Assembly (NCBI GenBank): GCA_964567785.1
Contig: CAZMOK010000006.1
Location: 10,569 to 74,568, forward strand
Length of the DNA stretch: 64,000 nt
Reading direction: 5' to 3'
Origin: CAZMOK01 sp964567785
GTDB lineage: Bacteria; Bacteroidota; Bacteroidia; Bacteroidales; JAGOPY01
The translations under genes and the position numbers were made by a program. Under the pieces are notes generated by a model that saw only the letters and a program-made list of their open reading frames with translations, was not told the origin of the DNA and ran no database searches. Positions 42,095-52,071 of this stretch are shown piece after piece (positions within the stretch are counted from its first letter, which is position 1; the number at the start of each line of letters is the position of its first letter).

Positions 42095-42187
42095 ATCCCA
42101 AATGACCCGGATTTTGAAAAATGATTATAATACAGGAATAAAATTACAATAAACGGCTGAAAGTTGCAAAACGCGAAGCGCGTGACG

Positions 42188-42229
42188 CAATGAACAATGA
42201 AAAATAATTAAACTCTAAACTCTAAGCTC
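42188..42229. repeat. heptamer array, 6 units
   Basis: CAATGAA, CAATGAA, AAATAAT, TAAACTC, TAAACTC, TAAGCTC in tandem, abutting the sucC stop codon. CAATGAACAATGAA is also present at 1060-1073. Confidence 0.8.
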
Positions 42230-43422
42230 TATATGCTGAGCACTTCTTTTACAAGTGATGCAGCATCTTCTAGCTGAACCGCTGAATGAACCTTGAGGCC
42301 TGATTCATTAATGATTTTTGCTCCTTCTTCGGCATTGGTGCCCTGCAGCCTAACAACAATAGGAACTTTTATATCGCCGATGTTCTTGTACGCATCAACA
42401 ACCCCCTGGGCAACCCGGTCGCCTCTTACAATACCACCGAAAATATTTACCAGGATGGCTTTTACGTTCGGATCTTTCAGGATGATCCTGAATGCTTCCT
42501 CCACCCTTTTGGCGTCTGCAGTCCCTCCCACATCAAGAAAATTTGCCGGTGAACCACCATAAAGCTTGATCATGTCCATTGTAGCCATCGCCAGGCCGGC
42601 CCCGTTCACCATGCAACCAACATTTCCATCAAGCTTTACATAGCTTAGATCAAACTTGCTGGCTTCCACTTCAATGGGGTCCTCTTCAAAGATATCCCGC
42701 ATCTCAGCTATTTCCGGTTGCCTGTAAAGTGCATTGTCGTCGATCGCAACTTTGGAATCGGCTGCAAATACCTTGTCATCTGAGGTCTTGAACACCGGGT
42801 TGATCTCAAAAAGTTTTGAATCGGATTTCTCGAAAGCATTGTAAAGAGCTGTCACGAATTTTACCATCGATTTATAAGCATCCCCACTCAGGCCTAAGTT
42901 AAAGGCAACCTTTCGGGCCTGGAAGCCCATAATGCCTGTCGAAGGGTCTATTTCTTCCTTGAAGATCAGCTCAGGGGTCTCTTCGGCAACAGCCTCTATG
43001 TCCATACCTCCCCTGGGAGAATACATGATCATGTTCCTTCCGGTATTCCGGTTGAGCAGCACGCTCATGTAATATTCCTCTATTTCGGAGGGGCCGTCAT
43101 AATAAATATTTTGTTCGATCAGGACCTTTCTCACCAGCTTTCCTTCTTCACCTGTTTGTGGAGTAACGAGTGTCATCCCGAGGATCTGGTCTGCATAATT
43201 CTCAACCTCATCAAGAGTTTTGGCGATTTTCACACCACCTCCTTTTCCCCGTCCCCCTGCATGGATCTGTGCCTTGACCGCCCATTTGCCGGAGCCGGCT
43301 TCTGCTTCGATCTCTTTTGCTGCCTCTACGGCATCTTTCACATTTGACACAACAATGCCCATTGGTACGGGAACCCCGTATTTCTTCAAGATTGATTTTC
43401 CCTGATATTCGTGTAAGTTCAT
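42229..43422 (-). CDS. sucC: succinate-CoA ligase, beta subunit
   Basis: A 397-residue ATP-grasp subunit of the citric-acid-cycle enzyme that makes succinate from succinyl-CoA with substrate-level phosphorylation. MNLHEYQGKSILKKYGVPVP, KAQIHAGGRGKGGGVKIA, the metal-binding EINPVF and LDVGGTADAKRVEEAF are standard signatures. The partner sucD gene is not in the window. It has its own promoter at 43449. Confidence 0.96.
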   Translation of the reverse strand: MNLHEYQGKSILKKYGVPVPMGIVVSNVKDAVEAAKEIEAEAGSGKWAVKAQIHAGGRGKGGGVKIAKTLDEVENYADQILGMTLVTPQTGEEGKLVRKVLIEQNIYYDGPSEIEEYYMSVLLNRNTGRNMIMYSPRGGMDIEAVAEETPELIFKEEIDPSTGIMGFQARKVAFNLGLSGDAYKSMVKFVTALYNAFEKSDSKLFEINPVFKTSDDKVFAADSKVAIDDNALYRQPEIAEMRDIFEEDPIEVEASKFDLSYVKLDGNVGCMVNGAGLAMATMDMIKLYGGSPANFLDVGGTADAKRVEEAFRIILKDPNVKAILVNIFGGIVRGDRVAQGVVDAYKNIGDIKVPIVVRLQGTNAEEGAKIINESGLKVHSAVQLEDAASLVKEVLSI

Positions 43423-43448
43423 CCGGCTTGACTTTTGGAGATTTTGCG

Positions 43449-43456
43449 CAAAAATA
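43449..43456 (-). promoter_or_regulatory. Bacteroidota -7 element for sucC (TATTTTTG)
   Basis: TATTTTTG on the minus strand, 26 bases before the sucC ATG. Confidence 0.6.
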
Positions 43457-43550
43457 GTTAAATATCTTCATTTGATCACCGCTATGGCAATATCGGTTTT
43501 ATTCCTTTCGTATACCTCTTATTCATGAAACATGAAAAAGGGAAATAAAC

Positions 43551-43558
43551 TATATTTG
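43551..43558 (+). promoter_or_regulatory. Bacteroidota -7 element (TATATTTG) for the LolD-like gene
   Basis: Ends 7 bases before the ATG at 43566, so the message should start at or near that codon. The ATG at 43561 would make a two-codon frame ending over the true start. Confidence 0.6.
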
Positions 43559-43565
43559 TCATGAA

Positions 43566-44222
43566 ATGATACTGGAAGCTAAAGGAATAACAAAATCATT
43601 CGGCAACTTACAGGTTCTCAAGGATATCGACCTGAAAGTGAAGAAAAGTGAGATCCTGTCGATAGTTGGCGCTTCGGGGGCAGGTAAGTCAACGTTGCTG
43701 CACATACTTGGCACACTTGACCGCCCCGATAAAGGGGAGGTTCTCTACCTGGGTAAAAGTATTACCGGCTTGAAGGATAAGGAACTATCTGAATTCCGAA
43801 ACAAGAATATCGGTTTTGTATTCCAGTTCCACCACTTGTTACCTGAATTTACTGCCCTTGAAAACATTTGCATACCGGCATACATAGCAGGGTCCTCCCG
43901 GAAGGGGGCTGAAAAACAAGCCCTTGAGTTGCTCAGGCTCCTCAATCTTGACGAGAGGAAAGACCATAAGCCCTCTGCACTTTCGGGAGGGGAACAACAA
44001 CGCGTCGCCGTTGCAAGGGCTTTGATCAATAAGCCCGGGATTGTCTTTGCCGACGAACCAACAGGCAACCTTGACTCTTCACATTCCGAAGAGCTGCATA
44101 AATTGTTTATGAAACTGCGTGACGAACTCGGGCAGACCTTTATTGTTGTTACTCATAATCATGCTCTTGCAGGCATGTCGGATCGCAGGCTCATAATCTC
44201 CGACGGTATGCTTTCAACATAA
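43566..44222 (+). CDS. ABC transporter ATP-binding protein (LolD/MacB-type)
   Basis: A 218-residue ATPase. Walker A is GASGAGKST, the signature is LSGGEQQRVAVARAL, Walker B is IVFADEPTGNLDS and the switch His is in VVTHNHAL. The length and FVFQFHHLLPEFTALEN place it in the LolD/MacB group, whose members extract lipoproteins or export substrates with a separate FtsX-like permease. No permease gene is adjacent, so the partner must be elsewhere. Confidence 0.93.
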   Translation: MILEAKGITKSFGNLQVLKDIDLKVKKSEILSIVGASGAGKSTLLHILGTLDRPDKGEVLYLGKSITGLKDKELSEFRNKNIGFVFQFHHLLPEFTALENICIPAYIAGSSRKGAEKQALELLRLLNLDERKDHKPSALSGGEQQRVAVARALINKPGIVFADEPTGNLDSSHSEELHKLFMKLRDELGQTFIVVTHNHALAGMSDRRLIISDGMLST

Positions 44223-44260
44223 ATTCACCACCACTCCTCCTGAAAAGAAACTGACAATAT

Positions 44261-44268
44261 TAATTTTG
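44261..44268 (+). promoter_or_regulatory. candidate upstream -7 element (TAATTTTG)
   Basis: A TAnnTTTG match 133 bases before the repeat-protein start. With the element at 44371 it would give tandem promoters. Confidence 0.35.
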
Positions 44269-44370
44269 CGGATTCGTTATTTTTCCTGAAAAAGACAAGC
44301 AATCCCCGGAATACACATTCAACTGTTAAAAAAGAATTTCCGGACGATAAAAAAAAGAACTGCAGGCGAC

Positions 44371-44378
44371 TATTTTTG
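44371..44378 (+). promoter_or_regulatory. Bacteroidota -7 element for the giant repeat gene (TATTTTTG)
   Basis: TAnnTTTG match 23 bases before the ATG at 44402. Confidence 0.6.
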
Positions 44379-44401
44379 TACATAAATTCCCGGGACCAGG
44401 C

Positions 44402-47400
44402 ATGAAACTCAATACAATCATCAAATTCATTTTACTTCTGCTTATATCCCTTACGTTGATCCAGGCACAGGGCCAGTCGACCGGTGAGGAATACCGCCAG
44501 GCTATTGAACAGGCAGACGAGTATTTTGAGAAAGGTGATTTCATTAATGCCAAGGCATCCTATCAGTATGCCAGTAAGCTTCAGCCTGATGAAGAATACC
44601 CCAAAGAAAAACTGGCAGAATCGATCGAGCTCATAAAAGTACAACTTGAAAAGAGCCAGCAATATGCACAGAAGACAATCCTGGCCGATGACCTGTTCAA
44701 CGAAGGCAGCTATGAGGCTGCCAGAAAAATGTATGAGCAGGCCCTGGAAATTCTTCCCAATGAAGAATATGCCCTCGAAAAAATAGATGAAATTGAACGT
44801 ATACTGAAGGAGAGACGTGAAATTGAAGAGGGATATGCAAAAAGCGTTGCCGAAGGTGATGAGTTCTTCATAAACGAAGATTATGAAAAAGCGTTGGATG
44901 CTTACAAGATGGCCGCTACTTTCAAACCCGGTGAAAAATATCCGGCCGAAAAAATTGAGGAAACCGAAACTATCCTCGATTCATTAAGGGCCAGCGAAGA
45001 TGAGTATGAGAATGCACTATCACTGGCTGAAGAGTTTGTTGGCAGGGAAAAGTATGATGAAGCGCTGGTCCAGTTGAATAAAGCCATTAAGATCAAGCCC
45101 GGCGAGGCCTTTCCGGCAAAAAGGCTGGAGGAGGTTAAACTACTTAAAAAGGAATACGACTCTTACACGTCAATAATCGAGGAAGCAGACCAGCTTTATA
45201 TCAGCAAGGAATTTCTGAAGGCAAAAGAAAAATACGAGGAGGTGCTGAAAACTCATCCCGATGATGATTATGTACTGAACATGATCGACCGTACAGAACT
45301 GGCCATGGCCGAGATCGAAGACCTGAACAGGTCAAGCTATGAGCTGGCCATTGAAAAAGCGGATGAATTATTCAGCGAAGAAGATTATGAAAACGCACTG
45401 AAGGAGTATAAAAAGGCCCTGTCGTTCAAGCCCGGCGCTGAATACGCATTGAAACGGATCGATAAGGTGAATGAGTTGGCAAACCTCAGAAAAACCCAGG
45501 AGGAAGCTTATAAACAGACCATTGCAAAAGCCGACCAGCTTTATAAGGACGAAAAGTACACCGAATCCCGCGAGGAATATGTTAAAGCAAGGGAACTGAA
45601 GCCGCTTGAACAATATCCAGAGGTAAAAATAAGTGAGATTGACGATATACTGGAGCAGCTCAAAAGCCGTGAGGAAACTTATGAGGCCCTTATAGCCGGC
45701 GCCGACAAGCTCTTTTATGCCGACGACTATGAAGAAGCAAGGGAGCAATACCGGAAGGCTTCAGAAATGTTTCCCGCTAAGCAGTACCCGCTCGACCAGA
45801 TCACCATGATCAACGAGATCATCGGATTGAGGGATACCTACATTAAAGAGCTTACGCGTGCCGACAGGTTGCTTGCTGAAGAGAAATATGAAGAGGCCAT
45901 CCTTGCTTACCGCCAGGCAGCAGAAATAGACCCTGAAGAGAACTATCCTGATGAAAAGATAAATGAGATCGAGTCTCTGCTGGCTGAAAGGGCCAAAGAA
46001 CTTGACAACAAGTACAAGGAGCTTATTGCAAAAGCCGACTCAGAGTTTGAGAGCCGTGACTACGAGGCAGCATCTGCAACATACAGGGCCGCGTCAGAGA
46101 TCAAACCTGATGAACCCTACCCTAAAGAGAAGATCGAACTCATTGATAAAAACCTTTTTGAGATAGCAAGGCAGCAGGAAGCAGATCAGCAATACGAAGA
46201 CGCAATGGCAACCGGCGGGATGCGGATTCGGGAGAAAAAGTACCAGGAAGCATTGGCTGCATACAAGCTGGCAGCAGAGCTCAAGCCTGACGAACAGGAG
46301 CCGAAAGATAAAATTGAGGAAACAAATGAACTGATTGCCGAAAAAAACAGGCAGGAAGCTGTTGACCTGAAGTATAACCCCCTGGTAGCAGAGGCTGACC
46401 AGCTTTTCAGTGATAAAAAGTACAAAGAAGCCCTTGTTAAATACAAACAGGCAAGGGAGCTTAAGCCAGAAGAGGAATATCCGAGAGAAAGGATAACTGT
46501 TACCGAAGGGATCATAGCAGAACTCGAGCTCATGGCTGAACTTGAAACTGAGTACAATGACTTTATACTTTCAGCCGATTCGGCCTTTGAGGCAAATGAC
46601 CTTGAACTGGCAAGGACCCTCTACAGCCAGGCTGCTGCGTTGATGCCCGAAAAAGCCTATCCCGGCCAGAAGATTGACGAAATAGAGCGAAAATTAGCCG
46701 ACGCCGAAGAACTTGAAGAAAGTTACAATACAGCCCTGGCCCTGGGCGAACAATACCTTGATAGCCAGGAATACGGGGAAGCTCTTGAACAATACAGGAT
46801 CGCCTCTGAGCTCAAGCCTGATGCTGAGTTACCGGCCACTAAGTTGGATGAGATCAATTCCATTCTTGACGAAATAGCCAGGAATGAACAGATAAAGAAT
46901 GAGTATGAAGACATAATTGCGGAAGCCGATAAAGCCTACAATGAAAATAGATATGAGGAGGCTATTGAGCTCTACCGGGAAGCGGCTAAAGTGATCCCCG
47001 ACAAGATCTACCCCCAGGAAATGATAAGAGAGATCGAGATCATCAGGGATGAAATTGCTGTTGAAGAGGAGCGTCAAAGGCGATACGACAAGCTGATAAA
47101 ATCGGCTGACAGCCTACTTACCATCGAAAACTATGGCCTTGCCCTCACATCATACAAAGAAGCGCTTGACCTGAAACCCGATGAAGCCTACGCTGCCCGG
47201 AAGGTTACCGAACTGGAAGAAACTATTGCTGAAATAGCGAGGGAGAATGAACTGAATACAAGGTACGAAGAGACTATAGCGGCAGCCGACGAAGCTTTCG
47301 ATGCTACAGAGTATGATAAGGCCATGGAAAAGTACCGGTCAGCTTCTGAGATCAAGCCTGGTGAAACTTACCCCGGTGAAAAGATCAGTGAGATCAATCG

Positions 47401-48988
47401 CATACTTGAAGATATTGCAAAGGCAGAGGCCAAACAGCAGCAGTATGACCAGGCCATAGCCCGCGCTGATGAGCTGGCCGGATCATCAAAATACGAAGAA
47501 GCACTGGCTGAATATAAAGCTGCACAGGCCCTTAAGCCTGATGAAGATTATCCTGCCGGCAAGATCAGGGAAATGAATACCATATTAGAGGATATTGCCA
47601 GGAAAGAAGAAATACAACGCAAGTACGACATGGCCGTATCGAATGGCGACAGTCTGCTGGGTGCCGGCCAGTTCAGAGCAGCAATAACTTCTTTCAATGT
47701 TGCAACGGAATTGAAACCTGATGAACAATATCCAAAAGAAAAGATCCTGGAGTCGCAGCGCAAACTCGACGAAATTGCTGCTGCAAAAGCCCTTGAGGAA
47801 GAATATAATGAAGCTGTAGCCCTTGCCGACAGCTACGTTGATCAGGCACTTTACGAAAGCGCAATCAATAATTACAAAAAAGCCCTCGAGCTGAAACCTG
47901 AAGAACAGTACCCGAAAAATAAAATCACAGAGCTGGAAACCCTTCTGGCGGCCAATACCGAATATGAAGAAGCAATTTCCTTTGCTGACGATCATTTTAA
48001 GCGCAGGGACTGGGAGAACGCCACCCTTGAATACAAAAGGGCCAATTCAATTAAGCCCGGTGAGAGCTATCCACTCGACAGGATTGCAGAAATAGAGTCG
48101 TTAATAGCAGAGGAAAAAAGGCTGAAAAAGATCGAAGAAGATTACAGGAAGGTTATTAAAGAAGCCGACAAACTTTACGCATCAGAGGAATTTCAGCCTG
48201 CATTGGAAGCCTACCGGCAGGCACTTGAAATCAAACCGGAAGAAACTTATCCTGTGACCAGGATCGAGGTGATCAAGGAAAAGCTTGAAATACTCGAAGA
48301 GCAAAAAGAGAAGGCCTATGAGCTTGCCATCGCCAAAGCCGATAATTTCTTCGAGCAGGAAAACTATGAAATGGCCAAGCTTAACTATGAGACGGCTTCC
48401 GATCTAAAGCCCCGGGAAACATATCCGGTCGATAGGCTTAAAGAAGTGAACGAGATGATAATGCTGAGGAGGCAGGTGCTGCAGGAAGAATATGACAAGG
48501 CAATTGCCGATGCCGACAAATTCTATGCGTCGAAGATATACGACAACGCCATTGAATCTTACAGGGAAGCTGCCATGATCAAATCCGACGAAGCATACCC
48601 TGTGGAGATGATCCGGAATATTATGAAGTTGCTCAGCGAAAGGGCTATTGTGGATGTAAACCGCGAACCCCTGCTCATTGAGAACAATACCACGGAGAAG
48701 TTCACATTTCCACCGGTGCCGGTTCAAAACAGGAAATCGAACTACATCTTTTTCAAGGCTACGAACAAATCTGAAAATGATTACAAGGTCATCCTGAGCT
48801 TTGGTGAAGGAAGTGCCAAGAACGGAGGAGTTGTTGTAAAAGTACCACCGGGCAGTGAAGAAAATGAATTCCTCGTAAGGATCAGCGCACAGTATAAATG
48901 GTTCAGCGAAGACAACAATTGGATCACGCTATATCCAGAAGGAGGCGATCTGGAACTCGGACTGATGCAGATCTCCAATTCGGATTAA
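44402..48988 (+). CDS. exported giant protein with about 24 TPR-like repeats
   Basis: A 1528-residue secreted protein. A signal peptide (1-22, ending LIQAQ) is followed by about 24 repeats with a mean spacing of 58 residues from about residue 25 to 1410. Each has the plan A..AD..F....Y..A...Y..A..LKP.E.YP..KI.EI, that is, a TPR-like helix pair and a longer coiled helix. A beta-rich domain of about 115 residues ends the protein (from about residue 1415: EKFTFPPVPV, YIFFKATNKS). The repeats make an elongated acidic rod, probably in the periplasm. There is no adjacent partner gene. Confidence 0.88.
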   Translation: MKLNTIIKFILLLLISLTLIQAQGQSTGEEYRQAIEQADEYFEKGDFINAKASYQYASKLQPDEEYPKEKLAESIELIKVQLEKSQQYAQKTILADDLFNEGSYEAARKMYEQALEILPNEEYALEKIDEIERILKERREIEEGYAKSVAEGDEFFINEDYEKALDAYKMAATFKPGEKYPAEKIEETETILDSLRASEDEYENALSLAEEFVGREKYDEALVQLNKAIKIKPGEAFPAKRLEEVKLLKKEYDSYTSIIEEADQLYISKEFLKAKEKYEEVLKTHPDDDYVLNMIDRTELAMAEIEDLNRSSYELAIEKADELFSEEDYENALKEYKKALSFKPGAEYALKRIDKVNELANLRKTQEEAYKQTIAKADQLYKDEKYTESREEYVKARELKPLEQYPEVKISEIDDILEQLKSREETYEALIAGADKLFYADDYEEAREQYRKASEMFPAKQYPLDQITMINEIIGLRDTYIKELTRADRLLAEEKYEEAILAYRQAAEIDPEENYPDEKINEIESLLAERAKELDNKYKELIAKADSEFESRDYEAASATYRAASEIKPDEPYPKEKIELIDKNLFEIARQQEADQQYEDAMATGGMRIREKKYQEALAAYKLAAELKPDEQEPKDKIEETNELIAEKNRQEAVDLKYNPLVAEADQLFSDKKYKEALVKYKQARELKPEEEYPRERITVTEGIIAELELMAELETEYNDFILSADSAFEANDLELARTLYSQAAALMPEKAYPGQKIDEIERKLADAEELEESYNTALALGEQYLDSQEYGEALEQYRIASELKPDAELPATKLDEINSILDEIARNEQIKNEYEDIIAEADKAYNENRYEEAIELYREAAKVIPDKIYPQEMIREIEIIRDEIAVEEERQRRYDKLIKSADSLLTIENYGLALTSYKEALDLKPDEAYAARKVTELEETIAEIARENELNTRYEETIAAADEAFDATEYDKAMEKYRSASEIKPGETYPGEKISEINRILEDIAKAEAKQQQYDQAIARADELAGSSKYEEALAEYKAAQALKPDEDYPAGKIREMNTILEDIARKEEIQRKYDMAVSNGDSLLGAGQFRAAITSFNVATELKPDEQYPKEKILESQRKLDEIAAAKALEEEYNEAVALADSYVDQALYESAINNYKKALELKPEEQYPKNKITELETLLAANTEYEEAISFADDHFKRRDWENATLEYKRANSIKPGESYPLDRIAEIESLIAEEKRLKKIEEDYRKVIKEADKLYASEEFQPALEAYRQALEIKPEETYPVTRIEVIKEKLEILEEQKEKAYELAIAKADNFFEQENYEMAKLNYETASDLKPRETYPVDRLKEVNEMIMLRRQVLQEEYDKAIADADKFYASKIYDNAIESYREAAMIKSDEAYPVEMIRNIMKLLSERAIVDVNREPLLIENNTTEKFTFPPVPVQNRKSNYIFFKATNKSENDYKVILSFGEGSAKNGGVVVKVPPGSEENEFLVRISAQYKWFSEDNNWITLYPEGGDLELGLMQISNSD

Positions 48989-49056
48989 ATAAGCCCACAT
49001 CATACTGATTATTAAGGCTTTGTCAATTTATCACTATACATATCGACGATTTTTCA

Positions 49057-49064
49057 TATTTTTG
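49057..49064 (+). promoter_or_regulatory. Bacteroidota -7 element (TATTTTTG)
   Basis: TAnnTTTG match 21 bases before the ATG at 49086. Confidence 0.6.
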
Positions 49065-49085
49065 TGTTACTAAATCCTGCCTCAT

Positions 49086-50573
49086 ATGGAGAATTATTTC
49101 AAACCTTTCAGGGATAACATTATAGGGATAGATCAAACCTTCAACGGTCCTTATGGCGAGAAGAAGATCGTTTATGCCGACTGGATAGCCAGCGGCAGGC
49201 TCTACAGGCCAATTGAGGACAGACTGATAAACACATTCGGCCCGTTTATAGGTAATACACACACAGAAACCAGTGAAACGGGTGTGTTGATGACAAAAGC
49301 CTATCACATTGCCCATCAAAAGATCAAAGAGCACGTAAATGCTTCTGATGATGATGCCATTATCACTGCAGGTTTTGGAATGACTGCCGTTGTCAATAAG
49401 TTGCAACGGATTCTCGGTCTCAAAACCTGTGGCTATCTCAACCGCGACGAATGCAACCAGGACCGTGAACGACCGGTTATTTTCATTTCCCACATGGAAC
49501 ATCACTCAAACCACACTTCCTGGTTCGAAACAGTTGGTGATGTTGTCCAGATCCCCCCCGGCGACGGCCTTTTGATAGACCTCGATAAACTGAAAAGGGA
49601 ACTTGAGAAGTATAAGGACCGCAAAACCAAGATAGGCACATTCACTGCTTGCTCAAATGTTACCGGAGTTCACACACCCTTTCACCAGATGGCCAGGTTA
49701 ATGCACGAATACGGTGGGGTGGCTTTTATCGATTTTGCCGCATCTGCTCCCTACGTTGATATAAACATGCACCCTGAAGACCCCATGGAAAAGCTGGATG
49801 CCATATTCTTTTCTCCCCATAAATTCCTTGGTGGCCCTGGCAGTTCAGGGGTTTTGATCTTCGATAAAAAATTATATCAAAAACACGGCCCGCCCGATCA
49901 GCCGGGCGGCGGAACCGTTGACTGGACCAACCCATGGGGTGAGTTTAAATACATTGATGACATTGAGGCAAGGGAGGACGGAGGAACACCCGGCTTCCTG
50001 CAGGCTATTAAAACATCCCTGGCGCTTGAGCTGAAGAATAAAATGGGTGCAAAGAATATTGAGGAAAGGGAAAAACACCTTACCGGTAAAGCCTTTGAAG
50101 TGCTCCCAAATGTCCCGGGGCTAAACATCCTTGCGGAAAACGTCAGGGAAAGGCTTGGCGTGATCTCCTTTTATTTCGACCATATTCATTTCAACCTGGC
50201 CGTGAAATTGCTGAACGATATTTACGGCATCCAGGTCAGGGGTGGTTGCGCCTGTGCCGGGACATACGGCCACTACCTTCTAGATGTAACTTATGACAAA
50301 TCACATGAAATAACCTCCCTGATCAGTTCCGGCGATTTATCGCTGAAGCCCGGATGGGTCAGGTTATCGCTGCACCCTACAATGACTGATGACGAGCTTG
50401 ATTACATACTTCAAGCAATCAGGGATGTGGCAGTCAATTATCAGAAATGGAGCAGCGACTATATCTACAATAACAAAACGAACGAGTTCAGGCATAAAAG
50501 CGAGCCTGAAGATAAATCCGATTTAATTAAAGACTGGTTTTTACTTGAAGAGATGCACAAACTTACGGTCTGA
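49086..50573 (+). CDS. class V aminotransferase-fold PLP enzyme (SufS/NifS-like)
   Basis: A 495-residue PLP enzyme. The Schiff-base Lys is in FFSPHKFLGGPGSSG, preceded by the Asp/His region ISHMEHHSNHTSW and GGVAFIDFAASAPYVDI. A Cys-rich loop GGCACAGTYGH lies where cysteine desulfurases carry the catalytic Cys. It is longer than SufS (about 410 residues), with extra sequence in the middle and at the C terminus. Desulfurase, selenocysteine lyase or another class V reaction are all possible. No suf or nif genes are next to it, and it has its own promoter. Confidence 0.85.
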   Translation: MENYFKPFRDNIIGIDQTFNGPYGEKKIVYADWIASGRLYRPIEDRLINTFGPFIGNTHTETSETGVLMTKAYHIAHQKIKEHVNASDDDAIITAGFGMTAVVNKLQRILGLKTCGYLNRDECNQDRERPVIFISHMEHHSNHTSWFETVGDVVQIPPGDGLLIDLDKLKRELEKYKDRKTKIGTFTACSNVTGVHTPFHQMARLMHEYGGVAFIDFAASAPYVDINMHPEDPMEKLDAIFFSPHKFLGGPGSSGVLIFDKKLYQKHGPPDQPGGGTVDWTNPWGEFKYIDDIEAREDGGTPGFLQAIKTSLALELKNKMGAKNIEEREKHLTGKAFEVLPNVPGLNILAENVRERLGVISFYFDHIHFNLAVKLLNDIYGIQVRGGCACAGTYGHYLLDVTYDKSHEITSLISSGDLSLKPGWVRLSLHPTMTDDELDYILQAIRDVAVNYQKWSSDYIYNNKTNEFRHKSEPEDKSDLIKDWFLLEEMHKLTV

Positions 50574-50593
50574 CAAAACCAATTTCAAAAGGT

Positions 50594-51937
50594 TCAGGCC
50601 CTGTTAAGCTCTAGCAGTGTGATCTCCGGAAGAATGCCTACCCTGCCGGGATATCCTATCATGCCAAGCCCCCTGTTCACATAAAGATATTGTTGCCTCC
50701 CGCGGTTTGTAAGATCGTATAGCCCTGCCCAGTATTTGTACATATACTGTGCGAGGCTCCATTTGAATCCTTTGAATTCAACACCAAACTGGAAACCATG
50801 GGTATGACCGGAAAGTGTGAGATCGACCTCCGGATGTTTTTCAGTGACTATTTTTTCCCAGTGAGTAGGATCGTGCGACAAAAGTATCCTCACAGGTAAA
50901 TCTTCTGTGCCGGCAAGGGCCTTATCAAGATCGCCATACTGAGGGAATCTCTTGTTCTTGCTCCAGTTCTCAACGCCCAGTATGGCTATCTTATCGTCTC
51001 CCCTCTTTATAACGTTACTTTCGTTATTTAGCAGTTTCCAGCCAAGCCCTTCATAAAAATCGTAAAGCATCTGCAGGTTCTTTTTCTTTGCCTCGTCGTC
51101 GGGCCAGTTCACATAATCGCCGTAATCATGGTTACCCAGCACGGCATAGATCCCCTGGCTGGCTTTTATTTTTTTGAGTGAATCCCTGAACCTGATCGCT
51201 TCGGAAGTGGTGGAGTTGACCAGGTCGCCTGTAAACATCACCAGGTCAGGGTTCAGAGAGTTAATTAGTTCTGCAGCTTCATCCAGGGGATCGGAACTTA
51301 TCCAGCTACCAAGGTGAAGATCGGAGATCTGTACTACCCTCAGTCCATCGAAGGATGCGGGCAGTGACGGTAACCTGATAAACTCCCGCCTTATCCTGAA
51401 ATCATATGCCCATTTAATAACACCTACCAGCATACCACTAAGTAAAAGACCTCCCCCGGCAAGGCCCATAGTTTTGAGAAATCTGGCACGGTTCATAGTG
51501 GTTGCTTCCTGGTTAAAGGGTTTCTTCTGCCTTTTTGCCTTCGCAAAGCGAAAAGAAAAATCAACGATCCGGATAAGGTCCACAATCAGGAAAAACAGTA
51601 CCGCCAGCAACTTGGAAATATAAATAACAAAAGATATCCCGAATGCATAAATCGCAAAGGCGCCAGTCCATGTATAATAAGGCTTTACGATCAGGGCAAG
51701 GCCCATGCCTACCATCATGACAAACGGTAACCAGTAAAGAAAAGTAATACCGTATTTCCAGGAGGCCTTTATCTTTTTCAGGTCTTTCCTGATGGAATAC
51801 CACAGATAAAAATCTATTGCAAAAAGGAAGACCAGGAGAGGGATCCTGTCAGCCATTTTGGGAAATGTACTGCTCAGTAAAATATAGGTTAAGACCAAAA
51901 ATACTGCGCCTGCAAGTATATATAGGAACCTCTTCAT
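50594..51937 (-). CDS. membrane-anchored metallophosphoesterase (YaeI-like)
   Basis: A 447-residue protein. About four N-terminal membrane segments (1-125) and a further hydrophobic stretch (about 150-170) precede a calcineurin-like phosphoesterase domain with VVQISDLHLGSW (D-x-H), VMFTGDLVNS (GD), VLGNHDYGDY (GNHD), SHDPTHW (H) and TLSGHTHGFQF (GHxH). All five metal-binding motifs are intact. The family includes UDP-diacylglucosamine and other envelope lipid phosphoesterases. The domain should face the periplasm. Confidence 0.92.
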   Translation of the reverse strand: MKRFLYILAGAVFLVLTYILLSSTFPKMADRIPLLVFLFAIDFYLWYSIRKDLKKIKASWKYGITFLYWLPFVMMVGMGLALIVKPYYTWTGAFAIYAFGISFVIYISKLLAVLFFLIVDLIRIVDFSFRFAKAKRQKKPFNQEATTMNRARFLKTMGLAGGGLLLSGMLVGVIKWAYDFRIRREFIRLPSLPASFDGLRVVQISDLHLGSWISSDPLDEAAELINSLNPDLVMFTGDLVNSTTSEAIRFRDSLKKIKASQGIYAVLGNHDYGDYVNWPDDEAKKKNLQMLYDFYEGLGWKLLNNESNVIKRGDDKIAILGVENWSKNKRFPQYGDLDKALAGTEDLPVRILLSHDPTHWEKIVTEKHPEVDLTLSGHTHGFQFGVEFKGFKWSLAQYMYKYWAGLYDLTNRGRQQYLYVNRGLGMIGYPGRVGILPEITLLELNRA

Positions 51938-52071
51938 TCAATCAGCCCGGTGCGAAATTAGAAAATACTTGATTCTAACAAGTTAAGGTAGTATTATGTT
52001 TAATTTAAGTTATAACTAACGGAAAATGTCACCTATTATTTTATTTAGAAAGCTTTCAACTATTAATTCAT

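Noticed and set aside
49086..50573. SufS or NifS gene name
   Set aside because: The length, the insert and the absence of suf or nif neighbours do not support a specific name.
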